Assembly: GCF_905475395.1 (NCBI RefSeq)
Contig: NC_058341.1
Coordinates: forward strand, 65,293,501 to 65,357,500
Direction: 5' to 3'
DNA length: 64,000 bases
From: Chrysoperla carnea
Taxonomy: Eukaryota; Arthropoda; Insecta; Neuroptera; Chrysopidae
The notes below the pieces were generated by a model. The model ran no database searches. It saw nothing but the letters and a program-made list of their open reading frames with translations, and had not been told where the DNA came from. The translations under genes were made by a program, and so were the position numbers. Position 1 is the stretch's first letter. Each line of letters starts with the position of its first letter. Of this stretch, positions 23,419 through 36,200 are shown one piece after another.

Positions 23419-25055
23419 ATGGACGGTAAGTTTTTTTTATTTATTTATAATATTTATTTAAATGATAATATAAACAAAATATAGGTGAAAATGTGAAAAA
23501 TGAAGAATTCTGTTTAAAATTAGAAATCAAAGAAGAGATTAATGACGAAATATTATATGAAGTGGATTCGAAAAATAATGAAATATGTGACTATATTAGT
23601 GATAATAAGTTACATTCAGAATTAATTTTAAAAGATGAAAGCTATGATGAAATATTTGAAGAAGCTGAAACTGATTTAAATTATCATGAATTGTTAAAGG
23701 AAAATTATTTTTGTGATAAAATATTTACAGCTGAAATTGAATTACGTAACCATGAAAAATTACTCAAGCATAAATTGTATTCATGTGATGTGTGTGATGA
23801 AAAGTTTAAGCAACAACATTATTTAATTGTTCATAAACGAATTCATACTGGAGAAAAACCATTCTCTTGTGATGTTTGTGAAAAAAAATTTAAGGTAAAA
23901 CAACATTTAGTTCGACATAAACGATTACATACTGGAGAAAAACCATTCTCTTGTGATGTTTGTGAAAAAAAATTTAAGGTAAAACAACATTTAGTTGCAC
24001 ATAAACGATTACATACTCGAGAAAAACCATTCTCTTGTGATGTCTGTGAAAAAAAATTTAACGTAAAACAAAATTTAGTTCGACATAAACGATTACATAC
24101 TGGAGAAAAACCATTCTCTTGTGATGTTTGTGAAAAAAAATTTAACCTAAAACAACATTTAGTTGCACATGAACGATTACATACTGGAGAAAAACTATTC
24201 TCTTGTGATGTTTGTGAAAAAAAATTTAACGTAAAACAAAATTTAGTTGTACATAAACGATTACATACTGGAGAAAAACCATTCTCTTGTGATGTTTGTG
24301 AAAAAAAATTTAACGTAAAAGAACATTTAGTTCGACATAAACGATTACATACTGGAGAAAAACCATTCTCTTGTGATGTTTGTGAAAAAAAATTTAACGT
24401 AAAACAACATTTAGTTGCACATGAACGATTACATGCTGGAGAAAAACTATTCTCTTGTGATGTTTGTGAAAAAAAATTTAACGTAAAACAAAATTTAGTT
24501 GTACATAAACGATTACATACTGGAGAAAAACCATTCTCTTGTGATGTTTGTGAAAAAAAATTTAACGTAAAAGAACATTTAGTTCGACATAAACGATTAC
24601 ATACTGGAGAAAAACCATTCTCTTGTGATGTTTGTGAAAAAAAATTTAACCAAAAACAACATTTAGTTGCACATAAACGATTACATACTGGAGAAAAACC
24701 ATTCTCTTGCGATGTTTGTGAAAAAAAATTTAACGTAAAACAAAATTTAGTTCGACATAAACGATTACATACTGGGAAAGAATCATTCTCATGTGACGAA
24801 TGTGAAAGAAAATTTAACTCAGAACACCATTTAATTAAACATAAACTAAAAAAACATACTACAGAAAAACCAGCAGCGTGTGATGGTCATAATAAAACAT
24901 TTAAGTTTAAGAAGAGTTTAGTAAAACAAAGACTTGTACATTTAAGACCACCAACACCTCCATACGTATGTGAAGATTGTGACCTAATTATTACCAATCA
25001 AAATGAATTAAAAGATCATAAACATAAAAATATTGTTATTTTAATAAACAAATAA
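23419..25055 (+). CDS. Poly-C2H2 zinc-finger protein (one short intron)
   Basis: Exon 1 is 23419-23425 (ATG GAC G, then GTAAGT). A 59-bp intron ends in ATAG at 23484, and exon 2 is 23485-25055. The joined frame gives 525 codons starting MDGENVKNEEF. Residues 1-90 are acidic with an EIKEE motif (a possible SUMO site) and one degenerate finger. Thirteen consensus C2H2 fingers follow (C-x2-C-x12-H-x3-H or close) with TGEKP-type linkers, then two degenerate fingers and a short basic tail. Fingers 2-12 are nearly identical, with an 84-bp unit and ttc starts every 84 bases from 23862 to 24702. They differ mainly at helix positions 2, 3 and 6. This is presumably a nuclear DNA-binding regulator; the target is unknown. 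An AATAAA overlaps the stop and others follow within 30 bp. A foldback lies just upstream (to 23140). The protein frame is certain; the two-codon exon 1 is a strong inference from matching phases and splice sites. Confidence 0.93.
23862..24785 (+). repeat. 84-bp tandem repeat encoding zinc fingers 2-12
   Basis: Eleven 84-bp units are present. Units 5-7 (24114-24365) and 8-10 (24366-24617) are an adjacent 252-bp duplication that differs at about two bases (CTA/GTA and ACT/GCT codon changes). They share the unusual ERLH and GEKL variants. Confidence 0.92.
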
Positions 25056-25629
25056 ATATTTATTTATTAAAAATAAAAAAGTTATTCTTTTAGAATATCG
25101 TTTATTTAACCCCCAGCGTACCCGTATTCCGGTATTCTATAACTTTTTGACGATGACGGTTGATATCGTTGTTGGTAGAGGTCGCTCTGTATTTATACTA
25201 GGGACAATGGGGGCTAGTGTCAGGGTGGCAAATTTTACAGGGGCGACAAAGTTCGGAGTGTGAAAAATAGTACATTACACACCTAGGGAGCAAAAGTAAG
25301 AAATGTCTCAAATCTCATATTCATTGTCGCATGAGGTGAAGCCAAGGGTGAACAAAATGTGATCTCTTTACTTGCTCCCGTGGTGTGTATCTTTTTTTCA
25401 CCCGCCTTTGGCGGAAAACGAAAACTTTATTTTGCACTGTGGGTAGAAAGTTGACACTTTCTTCAAGAATATGAGAAAAAATCTTCTTCACGTTATCGAA
25501 AATGCTTTGATAAGTTTAATCGTGTTGAAAATATCTTCAAATTATAATAAATAAAATTTTTTTCAATTCAGAACATAATTTTCAAACTGTCAATATTATT
25601 GGGTATATTTTTTTTATAAAGAAATACTG
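25056..25629. other. 3' flank of the zinc-finger gene; no gene seen
   Basis: Probable polyadenylation signals lie just after the stop (AATAAA at about 25051 and 25073). The rest is unremarkable; a CACCCGCCTTTGGCGG inverted block sits near 25400. Confidence 0.4.
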
Positions 25630-26091
25630 TTGGTCGCTAAATCTATCTCCAATTCTGCGTTAGATCTAGAAATGGGAGTTAAACCAGTTGAATATTTGTG
25701 TGTGCGGAGAGCTCTAATAATTAACATTAGGGTCAAACAGGGTAAAAAATATTGTAAAAGGCTGTGTAAGGGTGAAAACTGGAACGATCACTTTTCTAGG
25801 AAACTACATGAGTTACGATTATCTAACTTGAGCAGTGAGACCGGAAATCTTCAAGCTAAAAAATCTATTAGATTAGTTTCTTTGACCGAGTTAATCAATG
25901 ACGTCAAATCCAAAGACAGTTTAAGCCTATTTAGCAGGCTCAACCACTATCAACAAAGATCTAAGTATTTACACATCACGAATAGAAACGAAAGGCACGT
26001 TACTGCCAAGTTCAGGCTGTATGGCTTCAAATGGAACTCTAAAAAGTCGGTGGTGCAAGAGTGCGCGTCAATTGTGCACTGCAGCAGATAG
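25630..26091 (+). pseudogene. Probable C-terminal remnant of a non-LTR retrotransposon polyprotein
   Basis: This 153-codon frame has no ATG-based start (it opens on TTG). The segment ALDLEMGVKPVEYLCVRRAL resembles the 'LE.G..P...i...RRL.Y...' block found after the RT thumb in several non-LTR families. The following part, with KLHELRLSNLSSETG and YLHITNRNERHVTAKFRLYG, has the charged layout of such tails ('...L......K....R...'). No catalytic motif remains and nothing upstream continues the frame. The assignment rests on resemblance only; an unrelated transposon protein is the alternative. Confidence 0.4.
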
Positions 26092-26231
26092 CGTATAACA
26101 TCTATTAGAGCAGAGATTAATAAAACAAAAGAGAGGGACACGCAAGTGGGTCCCTAACACTTAGGCCAAGAGTCCTATGTGCCCTCGTTGAGAACGATCT
26201 GTCACCCTAAAACGAGGCATCAATATCAATA

Positions 26232-26703
26232 CATAGTATAAAACAAAGTCGCTTTCTCTGTCCCTATGTCCCTATGTCCCTTTGTATACTTAAATCTTTG
26301 AAACTACGCAACGGATTTTGATGCGGTTTTTTTTAATAGATAGATTGATTCAAGAGGAAGGTTTTTATGTATAATACATCGATATTATAGTAGAGCAAGG
26401 GGTTGAAAGGGATATGCTTCAAAAACTAAAAAAGTTGTGCATCGATTAAGCTCAAATATTGACACGATATACAACCAGCTTCAAAGATCTATTGTTTTTA
26501 TCTACTTTTAACCTTCGGAGGGTAGAAAGGTGTAGCGAGAAAGTGGGAAGGAATTATCGAATATTTACAAATATACCTAAGTGGGGTATCAAATAAAAGA
26601 GCATGACGTGTACATTACAAAACTGTTATCCCACGCAAGGAACTGTGGAGGGAGGAGTGCAAGTGGGGATGTTGCCCAGCAAAGCGGGTAGTTCACAGCT
26701 AGT
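26232..26703 (+). mobile_element. Non-autonomous Helitron-like element, copy 2
   Basis: The left part has CTTTCTCTGTCCCTATGTCC, then CTACGCAACGGATTTTGATG, a sequence I recognise as recurrent in insect non-autonomous Helitrons. The right part (26508-26703) matches 22576-22780 and ends with the same hairpin and GCTAG before a T. No long frame. Confidence 0.75.
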
Positions 26704-27603
26704 CTTCCTATAAGATACGTTACACTGGTTAGTTAATATTGCATTTTTGAAAAATTATTAACTTCAAATATGTTTTGATTCAAGTTCAAAATTTATTGAA
26801 ACTACCAATTGAATATCCTAACATACACAACAATTTTGGGGGTCCATTTAGGCCACTTTGGGAATTGTATTAGAGGATTGTCATGCAACCGAAGGAGAAA
26901 ACTGAGGCACAAATATTAAAAAACTAAAATCCGTTTAAGGTTGAAGATATTTTCAACATATCTAACCCAACAGCTATAAAACAATTGACAACCTATTTAA
27001 AATATATTTTAGATAACATAGACGCCTACTAGTCCATTGAAATGTTACAATTTTAGGGCCTACTGAACTGAACATTTTCTGGAGGACGCAATTTTATTTG
27101 TGGGACATGTAGGGGAGTCAATACAACCTTAACCCCAAGTTTGTGGGGTTGGCGCCCTTGTCCCCCGCCCGCCATCTTGACAAAAGGGGTAGAAACATAT
27201 TTTGCTGTATCTCGTAAAATATTGATTTCTCAAAAAATTTGTGAAGACATAATTTGTAGCAAATTGTTGTGACTACAATTTTGTTTATGTGACTTTTTGC
27301 GATAAACTTAAAATTTAAAAAGTTATGAGCAAAAAAGTAACAAAATCAAAAATTTCTTTTTTTGCTTAATAACTTTTTTTCTTGTCATTTTATCATAAAT
27401 TTAGGTGAGAGCAATATTATAGAGAATACGTTCATGAACATTTTATTAATTTTTGTTAATTTTTAACGTAGTTGCAGCGCTCCAAAGTTGACCGAGTTTA
27501 TCAATGCGCATGATAACTCGGCTAAAACAACATGTTTACCTTACTCTCGTTTTTTAATAACATATTTAATAAGCTGTTTCTTCTTCCTCATGCTATTCTT
27601 TTA
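26704..27603. other. No gene seen
   Basis: AT-rich sequence with one GC-richer patch (about 27130-27190, around CCCCCGCCCGCCATCTTGAC). Nothing recognised on either strand. Confidence 0.4.
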
Positions 27604-27611
27604 GTTGTGCC

Positions 27612-28031
27612 CAGTGTTGCCAACTTTCAATTCTCAAACCCACTAAACAGACGATAGAAAACCACTAAGACTTCTGCCATAATAAAAATTCAAAACTTTT
27701 AATTTATTATGAAGCAAATAAATGAAAATTTAAAACTTATATTTCTGAAATTCTATTTAGATTTTTATGATGATGTTCAAATAACTTTAGGTTAATAAAA
27801 ATTCAATTAATATGTATGAAAACAGTTCTTTATTTAAAATAGAAAAACAATAGAGTACACATTTTTACTCTATAACAAACAATTTTTACCTATAGAATTT
27901 CTATTCTTAAGATTCATCAATGAATAAAAACCACTAAAAAAAACCACTAGCCACTAAAAAGTAAGTAATCCCACTAACAAAATATAAAAACTACTAGTTT
28001 TAGTAGTAAAACCACTAAGTTGGGAACACTG
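27612..28031. mobile_element. hAT MITE with perfect 8-bp target duplication
   Basis: The terminal repeats are CAGTGTTGCCAACTT and, inverted at the right end, CAGTGTTCCCAACTTAGTGG. The flanks are identical: GTTGTGCC at 27604-27611 and 28032-28039. The 420-bp interior is AT-rich with several ACCACTA words and no frame. Confidence 0.92.
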
Positions 28032-28239
28032 GTTGTGCCACATAGTTTGCCACGTGTAGACGTATTGAAAATTGTGAATATTATTTTCAGTTTAATCAAT
28101 ATTATTTTGACACACATGCGAGTAAAGGTCAACTCATAAACGTTTTGGAAGGATTAGAAATTTGGAAAAATTCAAAAACAACGTGTAACGATAACTCAAA
28201 AACGTATAAACTCAAAAATGAAGAGAGAAAAAATCTTTT

Positions 28240-29180
28240 AATGTAAAAAATGTTTCTTATCATAAAATAAATAACTCTTGTTTGAAACCTTTTTACGTAA
28301 AAATCACTGCTTACCCGTCGGAGCGCAAATTAGGTTAGAAACATTATATAGTATGTATATACAGGTGACTATTGTTTATACTTTAAATTACGTTACATAT
28401 ATTATGCATGTGTTTTTTTGTTAATCTTTCTTTATTTAGGTCAGGTTAGGCTGTTATATTGGCTGTCCACGAAGAATACACTTATGAATGTGTATTACCA
28501 CCTTTTCCGCTGATAATTTCATTTATCAGCTCTTCAATCATTTTCAGAGGCTGAGCGACAACGCAGCACAAAATTAAATTAAATTTGATCCGTTCATTGT
28601 TGGATAGACGATCCGTTCGCTGTTGGATAGACGGCGACACTGTTCAACTTGTATATGCGGCAAGCCGCATGCTCTATATCTTGCCTAAGTGGAATTGCGC
28701 CTTTACGCTTTAACCAACTGAGATACTAATTAGGTTGATCTTTACCTAAATGATGTAAAAAAACAAACGAATGCTTAATCAACACCTTCTATACATGGTA
28801 TTTATTTTAATTAACTTTCAAACACCTACTTAAGAACCTTTGGGTTTTTAATTCGAATATAACGATACTTTAAATCGGAATCCATCGAGCCGTATGGAAG
28901 ATACGAGGTAATAAATTTACAGACAAATGTACATACATACACGCATACAAACAAGATATGAACGAAAAACATAACCACTCAAAATTTCAGCTCGATATCT
29001 TCGTTTTTAAGCCATCGTGCTGGCAGACAGATGGGCGGATACTCGGAAATGGATTAAGAAGGTGATTTTATGAACATAAATACCAAAATTTTGTTTCTTA
29101 TCATCAGTATTTCCAAACGTTACAAACGGGGGGCTAAAATTAGTATACCTTGATATATATTTCATATATACAGGATATAA
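28240..29180. repeat. R2-family repeat pieces, interrupted
   Basis: 28240-28340 has the AATAACTCTTGTTTGAAACC and TTACCCGTCGGAGCGCAAAT blocks. 28970-29180 has the AAATTTCAGCTCGATATCTT, GGATTAAGAAGGTGATTTTA and CATATATACAGGATATAA blocks. The 600 bp between are unrelated, so the copy is split or two pieces lie near each other. Confidence 0.6.
28600..28740 (-). repeat. Possible tRNA-derived (SINE-like) fragment
   Basis: The minus strand reads GTATCTCAGTTGGTTAAAGC near 28735, close to a tRNA D-arm/A-box. I could not find a convincing B-box at the right distance, and no tRNA cloverleaf closes. Next to it is a 22-bp tandem pair (ATCCGTTC..TGTTGGATAGACG). Confidence 0.3.
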
Positions 29181-29963
29181 AAATTAAACCGTTCACAGTG
29201 AAAACAAAAAATGACGATTTTCGATGAAATTTCGCTCTTTTCTCGATGAATAGCCAACGAAACTTTCTCATTTATCTTTTTTTTCTGTATATCGCTGTTT
29301 TTTATAAATGCGAAAAATGACCTGCACCAGCTGGAAAAATGCTAAAACTTTCTATAATGTTTTTTACCCACCAAATTTTTTTCGTCTGGATAGCATGCAT
29401 TAGGAATTTATCATTGGGTCATTCATAGACTCCGTGGACTATAGTATTGGGTACGGTGTTTATCAACAACGAACCGCTACCCTTTTCTCGTTTATTCGCT
29501 CTTTAGTCAACGAGGATTTTACCACTATTTTTGACCTTTTAACTCTCGTTAATTCACCCTCATCAAAAACTTTTTTTCGTAAAATCCCTGGAGCCTATAA
29601 CATTTGCTTCTTCGCTATATGGCTAACCCGTTAATGCTCAAGATACTGTCCGACTGTTTTTCTGCACGTTCCCTAAACTTACTCAGAATGTTACTTTTAG
29701 AAAAGAATTTTTTTAGATTTACACATGGGGCTATTTATAAACAAGCTGAGAGCCTCTTGCTCTATTGGTGTATATCCCGGGGCAACCTAATCTGATACCT
29801 TCTCTATGCACAAAAATCACATCAATCCGTTGTTATAATTTGGCGTGAAAGAACAAACATAAAAATAAACAAGCTGTCATTGAGAAATATTAATATAGAT
29901 TTTAATGATCTTTAAAATTATAAATAACTTTAATTATACTTATTTGAAATATAATAAAAAAAA
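29181..29963. other. No gene assigned
   Basis: Two overlapping plus-strand frames of 66 and 63 codons (29434-29795) have somewhat gene-like composition but no start context, splice partners or motif I recognise. This may be decayed transposon coding sequence. Confidence 0.35.
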
Positions 29964-29969
29964 TTTATT
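29964..29969 (-). terminator. Candidate poly(A) signal for ferrochelatase
   Basis: AATAAA on the minus strand about 100 bp after the ferrochelatase stop codon. It is the first plausible signal I see downstream, though AT-rich sequence makes chance matches common. Confidence 0.45.
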
Positions 29970-30065
29970 AAAAAACTTAATTAAAAAAACTTAAAAAGCT
30001 ATCACCAAATCCATTTCCAAATCCATCTTAGTATATGCTTTAAGTTTCTTGCTTAATTTTTTTTT

Positions 30066-30272
30066 CTATATTGCTAATGGTTTGCATAATTTTCCAAACC
30101 AAGATTTAGTTTTCTTACAATTATCGTTGGTGCAATGTGGACATCGTGTTAAAAATTTAGGATTTATTGCAGTTGCCCCATTTAAATGTTGAGTTACGAT
30201 ATCTGTTAATGCATCAATAAATATAGGATGATCATTTGGGGCAGCTGCTCGACGAATATTTTCCACTCCAAG
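30066..30272 (-). CDS. FECH: FECH exon 7 (stop, Fe-S cluster cysteines)
   Basis: Encodes [20 protein letters not shown], then CPHCTNDNC and KTKSWF near the end, then TAG. The C-x2-C-x4-C spacing equals that of animal ferrochelatases. Acceptor TTTTCTAG. Confidence 0.97.
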   Translation of the reverse strand, partial: LGVENIRRAAAPNDHPIFIDALTDIVTQHLNGATAINPKFLTRCPHCTNDNCKKTKSWFGKLCKPLAI

Positions 30273-33200
30273 CTAGAAAATAATCAAATTTTTAAATTTA
30301 ACATAAAGAAATTTCATGATTAGTATCGACGCAGAATTTCATGATCTACAACATATCTTACGTCCCAAAAAACCTCTCTATTGGTCCTTTTATTTTCGAG
30401 CTTTTAATCTACTTTAATCTAAAATTTTCAGAGCAATGCTATACTAAAATAATTTTAAGCTCTTGTCGTTATTATAACTTTCTTATGGTTTTAATCGATT
30501 ATTTTGACTATAATACGGAACACCATAAGAAACTTTTCGAAGAAAAAGTATCCCCAATTAATCACCCAAAAAAGACACAAAGCGCAAATGTAGCACCTAG
30601 ACTGCACTTCGCTAATTCACAACTTTGTAGTGTTTTATATGTCTATTACAGTGGTGAGTGCATATTCATGTGTGAATTATGAATAGTGAAGCTTCGTGGG
30701 ACATTGTAGAGTAGGAATGGCACGCGACACAATATTTTGGGCATACCACCGATCACAAAATTCACTATGAAGTATTATATTCAGAACGAACGCGAACTCG
30801 TTAATTCAATTATTCTGCGAAACGGATGACAAAATTGCTATCAGAAAACAAAAAATTCGTTGTTATAAAAAAAAAAGTTAACCGAAAAAATACGCAAAGG
30901 TAAATAAAAAAACTGTTTTCTTGCGATAAAAAAAAAGTTAACATCCAATGCAAAAAAGGAAATTAAGTCATAGATCTCAAAAAAACCTGTCGATTGAAGT
31001 CTAGTAAGTTCGATTTGGATGCGTAGGTGCCGAGAAAACTTGAAAAAATGAGCGAAAATAGTCGTTTTTATATTTGCTTATAACTTTTTTCTTTTTCGAT
31101 GTTTATGTTTAAAGAAGTTGTGAATAATGGTAGGTTCACAAATCTTCAAATTTTTTTTAGCAAAAAATTTCGAAAATTTTTTGAAGTATCGTATTTTTTC
31201 GAAAAAAGGACATCTTTCGTAAAAACTTTCCTCTTGATCGAGGGGCTATGGTAGATCGATTTTTCGGGGCTTAATCTCTTCGTCTAGACGTCTAGACTTC
31301 TTCAATCATGATATTATTTTAGCAGCAAGTGAAATTTTTTAATTTTTGATGCCGAAATCGGGCAACGAAAAAGTTGCATTTTTTGAGATGAGTTTTGCGC
31401 GGTAAAAAGTATAACTCGTAGAACTCTGAAACTTGCACACGTTACTAATAAATACTCTACATTAAAAAAATATTTGCAATTGTTATCTTTCGTGTAACGA
31501 CGCTTATGATCCCGTTAAAATCGAGTGATTCTGCATCCCAAAAAATGCACTTTTTTCGAGGCCCGATTTCGGCATCAAAAATTAATATATTTCACTTGCT
31601 GCTAAAATATCATGATAGAAGACGAAGAGATTAAGCCCCGACAAACCGCTCTACCAAGAGGAAAGTTTTTACGAAAAGTGTCCTTTTAAAAAAAATTAGG
31701 TGACTATTTTCGCTCATTTTTTCAAGTTTTCTCGGCACCTACGCATCCAAATCGGACTTATCAGACGTCAATCGATAGATCAATGTTAAGTCAAATAATT
31801 TTATTAAAGATTTTTATTAAGAATTTAAGAAATACAAAATTTGTAATTGCTGTTTTATTTTAATGTGACTATATGTGACAGGGGGATGGGGGAGGCTTTA
31901 AAATTGTAAAATTGATGTTAACGATAAACGATTGATTACGTTAATTAAAGATTCTCGGAACGGTATGGTAGCGAGCGTGCACACGACGACTTGAACCTAT
32001 AAACCAAACAACTGTAAATAGAGTTAGTGATATTTTTACTCCCTTTCCCATGATCCAATTGAACTGACTAACAAATTTTCGTTTTTGTGTACCTACCGTA
32101 TTTTACAGAGTGTGTCAGGTATTAATACTAATAATTCAACGTAATATTTTTCCCGTAATCCAATCAAGCTGAAACTTTGCAGGCAGACTAGTGGCGATGA
32201 TAAAAATGAAAAAATTTTCGTTTAAAAAAATTTCTAGTACGGGAGAATTTAGAAAGGAAGTATAATAAAAATGTTTTTAGTTTAGTTTGTTTTTTTTGTT
32301 TTTACATATGAATTTTGCGTTTATATTTTAAATTTTACCCTACCCCTTGTCACGCAATGTCACATTTCGTTGAGGGAGAAAGGGTCCCTAATTTGTGACG
32401 CAATGAAAGGAAGGTCCCTTATTCAAAAAGCGAATTCGGTACCAGTTTGCTGTTATAGAGCAAAACTGCCTTGATAACAATCATAAAATTTCATGAACTG
32501 GTACCCATTTTCTAAAAACTGTTATTGAAATCTACATCCTGTTTGCGTGACTAACACGGTTGTTTTTTAAGACGAATTGTTGATGTGATCATTCAATACA
32601 AAGTTTTAAGGGGATGTATTTGGAACTTTAGAGCAACCAAATATTTCCACTGAAAGTTTTCTAGATAACAATAGGGTATTATCCTTAGTCAAAAATAAAT
32701 CATGAAATTTAAAAAAGGTAAAATTTATGGAAAAATATACTTAAATATTCTGATTTCGAGTCATAAAAGCACATTTTTCTTATAAAATATTAAAATTTTA
32801 AAATCGTAATTTTTAAACTGTATATCACGTGACCTAAAACGAGTGTAAGCCCTGCTGTGATGTCATAGCGGTATGAGTCATAGACCATCAGTTAGTTCAG
32901 TGTAGACAGCTGGGTATAATATATACATAGATAATAAGTATTTATATTTATTATAATCAGATGTCTATGAATATATCTCTCAAACTTATTTGTGTTATTT
33001 CATATAGTGATACCCATATTACGTCATCAAATTGGATGCCCGCGTTTTTGATAGTTTAAAAAAGGTTTAAAATTTAATTTAAGTTTTTGGCAAGAAAGCG
33101 TGTGTATTTTTCCGAAATAAATTTTTTGTGGCTTTTTATTAGCAAAATCAACATTTTGAAGTACTTTTTCAAAAATAGTGGAATGCCCTATTCGTTCAAA

Positions 33201-36200
33201 AAATAATAATATGCAATTTTTTAGCCCCCTGCACCAAATAGCCATGTTGAGAATTTGAAATTAGTGTCCTTCATCTTTTACAATAATTAGATACACATCT
33301 GTATCAATTAGTTTGTAAGACTTAGTATTTTTTTTTTTGAATTTATAACAAAAGCGATTTTATTTTTTAGCGTAATGCTGAGTTTATAATTTTCGAAATA
33401 TTGACTAAAAAATAACTTCAGAACCTGAATTTGGGTCATCTAGATATCCGATCTAGGACGTAATTAATTCCGTCACTCCTGTTCTACGTGAGTGACACAA
33501 ATAATATGCATCCTACTCGTATGTTTGTGTATACAGGACACACAAACATTTCGCAATATTATACAAGTCATACAAATTATATTTTTTTATTATGAAACTA
33601 AATTTTTACATTTATTTCAAATTTTTTTGTATTTTATATCAGTTAAAGCCCGTCATATATGATACTTTTAATAACTTTTTCTATCTCAACACATTATACC
33701 ACATAACATGTGAGGGTGAGACTGCACATTTCAATGGAAAACGCACAATAGTATTGAAATGGTATAATGTCGTGAGATAGAAAAATCTAATAAAGTATCA
33801 TAAAAGGGGTTTTGATTTATATAAAGTACACACAATGTAAAAATTTAGTTTCATAATAAAAAATATAAATGTTCATAGTTTTACAGTTCGTTAGCCATCT
33901 TAGGGCTGTTGTCTCGCTATGACCATGGTGACAGAAAATTCTAAATTTGTGTATACTTATTACTGTAAGAAATAAAGCCGGAAAAAGGTCATAAGGTTGC
34001 AATTTTATAGAACAATATGACATTTTATAAAATGTTCGTAAGAGTATGTAGAACAAAGTCATATTGATTAGAAAGTGTGCTTTTACTATGCGCACACGCG
34101 CGTGCCATTAAAAGTTCGCCCATGCTAATTCTGCTGAAAAATCATGAAATTTGAGAAAAAAGGTCTTTGGATCTTATATTTTGGGGTGTTCTAAGCATTT
34201 TTTGTCTCGTGACTTTCTTTCCTCAAAAACACCGTTTTTGAGATACAAGTGATTGAATAGAAACAAAACCTAAATTTGATGAAAATTTGATTTTGTTAAA
34301 ATTAACGATTATTGTGTGGTTTTACGTGTACGAAGGCAACAGCCTTAATTAAATAAAACCTTACCTCTTTTCCCAAATCATGACAGTATTCAATATCCAT
34401 TTCATGTAAAGTTTCAATATGCTCATTTACAAATGCAATTGGAACTAAAATAAAATTCTTTCTGCCTTGTTTTACGTAATCTTTAATAGCATCATCAGTG
34501 AATGGCCCTAGCCAAGGTAATGGCCCAACTTTTGATTGCCATACTAAACAATATGGGTTAGAAAAACCTAATTCTTCCATAACAAGTTGAACTGTACTTC
34601 CCACTTCATAAGGATATGCATCACCACGGACCACAGCCTGAAAAATTATTATTATTATTATTTTAATCAATTTGTTTTTTCAGAATGAAAATGATAGTAA
34701 GAAGCACCTTTTCGAATGGAAATAATTTCTACCAACTAAAGTTTTCAAAATTATTGACTTGAGACAATTTTATTATTAGTCTTATTAATCATTACTATGA
34801 AAAATAAGCAAAAAGGCCCTATTATAAAGAAAACGCTATAACATCGAATCAAGTTACCTTTGTATGTTTTTTATAACTCTCAAATGAATGGTGTCAATTG
34901 AAACCATCCCTAGGAATGTCACACATTCGATGTCCACTTTGAAGGAGGCATCAAATATTTTACACCCCTGATAAAGAAATCGGATTCACGAATCGTAAGT
35001 TTCGGATTCATCATGTTATTTCAAGTGCTTTTGTATATTAAACGGTTACAATTTCTATTTTAAGGAAGAATATGTTTATTTATTTTGAATCCGGAATTTA
35101 CGATTTCATGAATCTGACTTTTTTATCAGGATAGGTCTTATTTGTAACAAAGGAGGTGTATGGATAAAACCTTATTTTTGCCCCATCTCCTATATGAATT
35201 CTTATATTTATATGAAAGTAAATATTGAGATGAAATAAATATTCTTTACGCTTTCAAAATAGCTAGCTGCAATGTTCAAATAAGTTTGTGCCGTGGTGCA
35301 ACTTCAATAAATTAATTTTATTAGCGCAGGATGGAAGCATGTAATTTTTTAATGTATTGTATAGTAACATAATAACAGTAAAATGAAATAAACAAGTGAA
35401 AACAAACAATTGACTGAGTTATTTGTTGAAATATACCATGGTATTTCATGGTATAGTCAGTGTTGATTAGGCAATCATTTGTTTTTTGCGTCATGTAAGC
35501 AAAGAAAGATAGTCACTCTTACACAAAAAGTAATAAGACTATCTTTCCTCTGACTTCCTCAGTTATTTACTCAGGTACTAATATACAATAGGCATATTAT
35601 ATAATGTTTCTTAACTTAATTTGCGCCCTCACGGGTAAACAATGATGCTTACGAAAAAATGTTGTTTATTTTTTTATAAGAAACATTTTTTACATTTAAA
35701 CTTTTGTTAAGATCCACCCAATTGACCTATGTTGCACATTTACGAATTCGGTCTCACTTTTTACATCTTGACCACGCTTTAAAAATTTCAGTTTGATTTC
35801 TTTTAACGTTGTTGATTTTCGTGTCAACAGGCACACAGGCAGACTGAAAACCGGAAATGGGCTAATTGGATGATTTTATGAACACCTATACCAAAATTTT
35901 GTTGGTAGTTTATATATTTTTAAGCGGTACAAACTTGGGTCTAAATTTAAAATACCTTGATATATTTCATATATACATGGTATAAAATATGTAATTTGTA
36001 TCACATGTTAGAAAGTGAGTTATTTAAAATAGAAAATAAGGCCTTAGCGATACCCCTCCTTTGATCAATAAATTCAGGGTGAAAATAAATAGTTCTGAAC
36101 GAATTGCATTTTTAATTTTTTTTTTTTTTTTAATTGCCATATTTTTTCATGTCGTACAAAAATAATGACGTTTTTGGCTTCTTAATTAATTTAGAAATAG

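Noticed and set aside
23862..24785. 84-bp repeat as non-coding satellite
   Set aside because: The repeat keeps one frame throughout, preserves every zinc ligand and linker, and sits in an intact gene with start, intron and stop.
28680..28740. Functional tRNA gene on the minus strand
   Set aside because: Only an A-box-like stretch is present; acceptor stem, anticodon arm and T-arm do not form.
30341..30682. 113-codon plus frame in FECH intron 6
   Set aside because: AT-driven composition, no recognisable motif, no splice partner. A host gene within an intron is possible, but nothing supports it.
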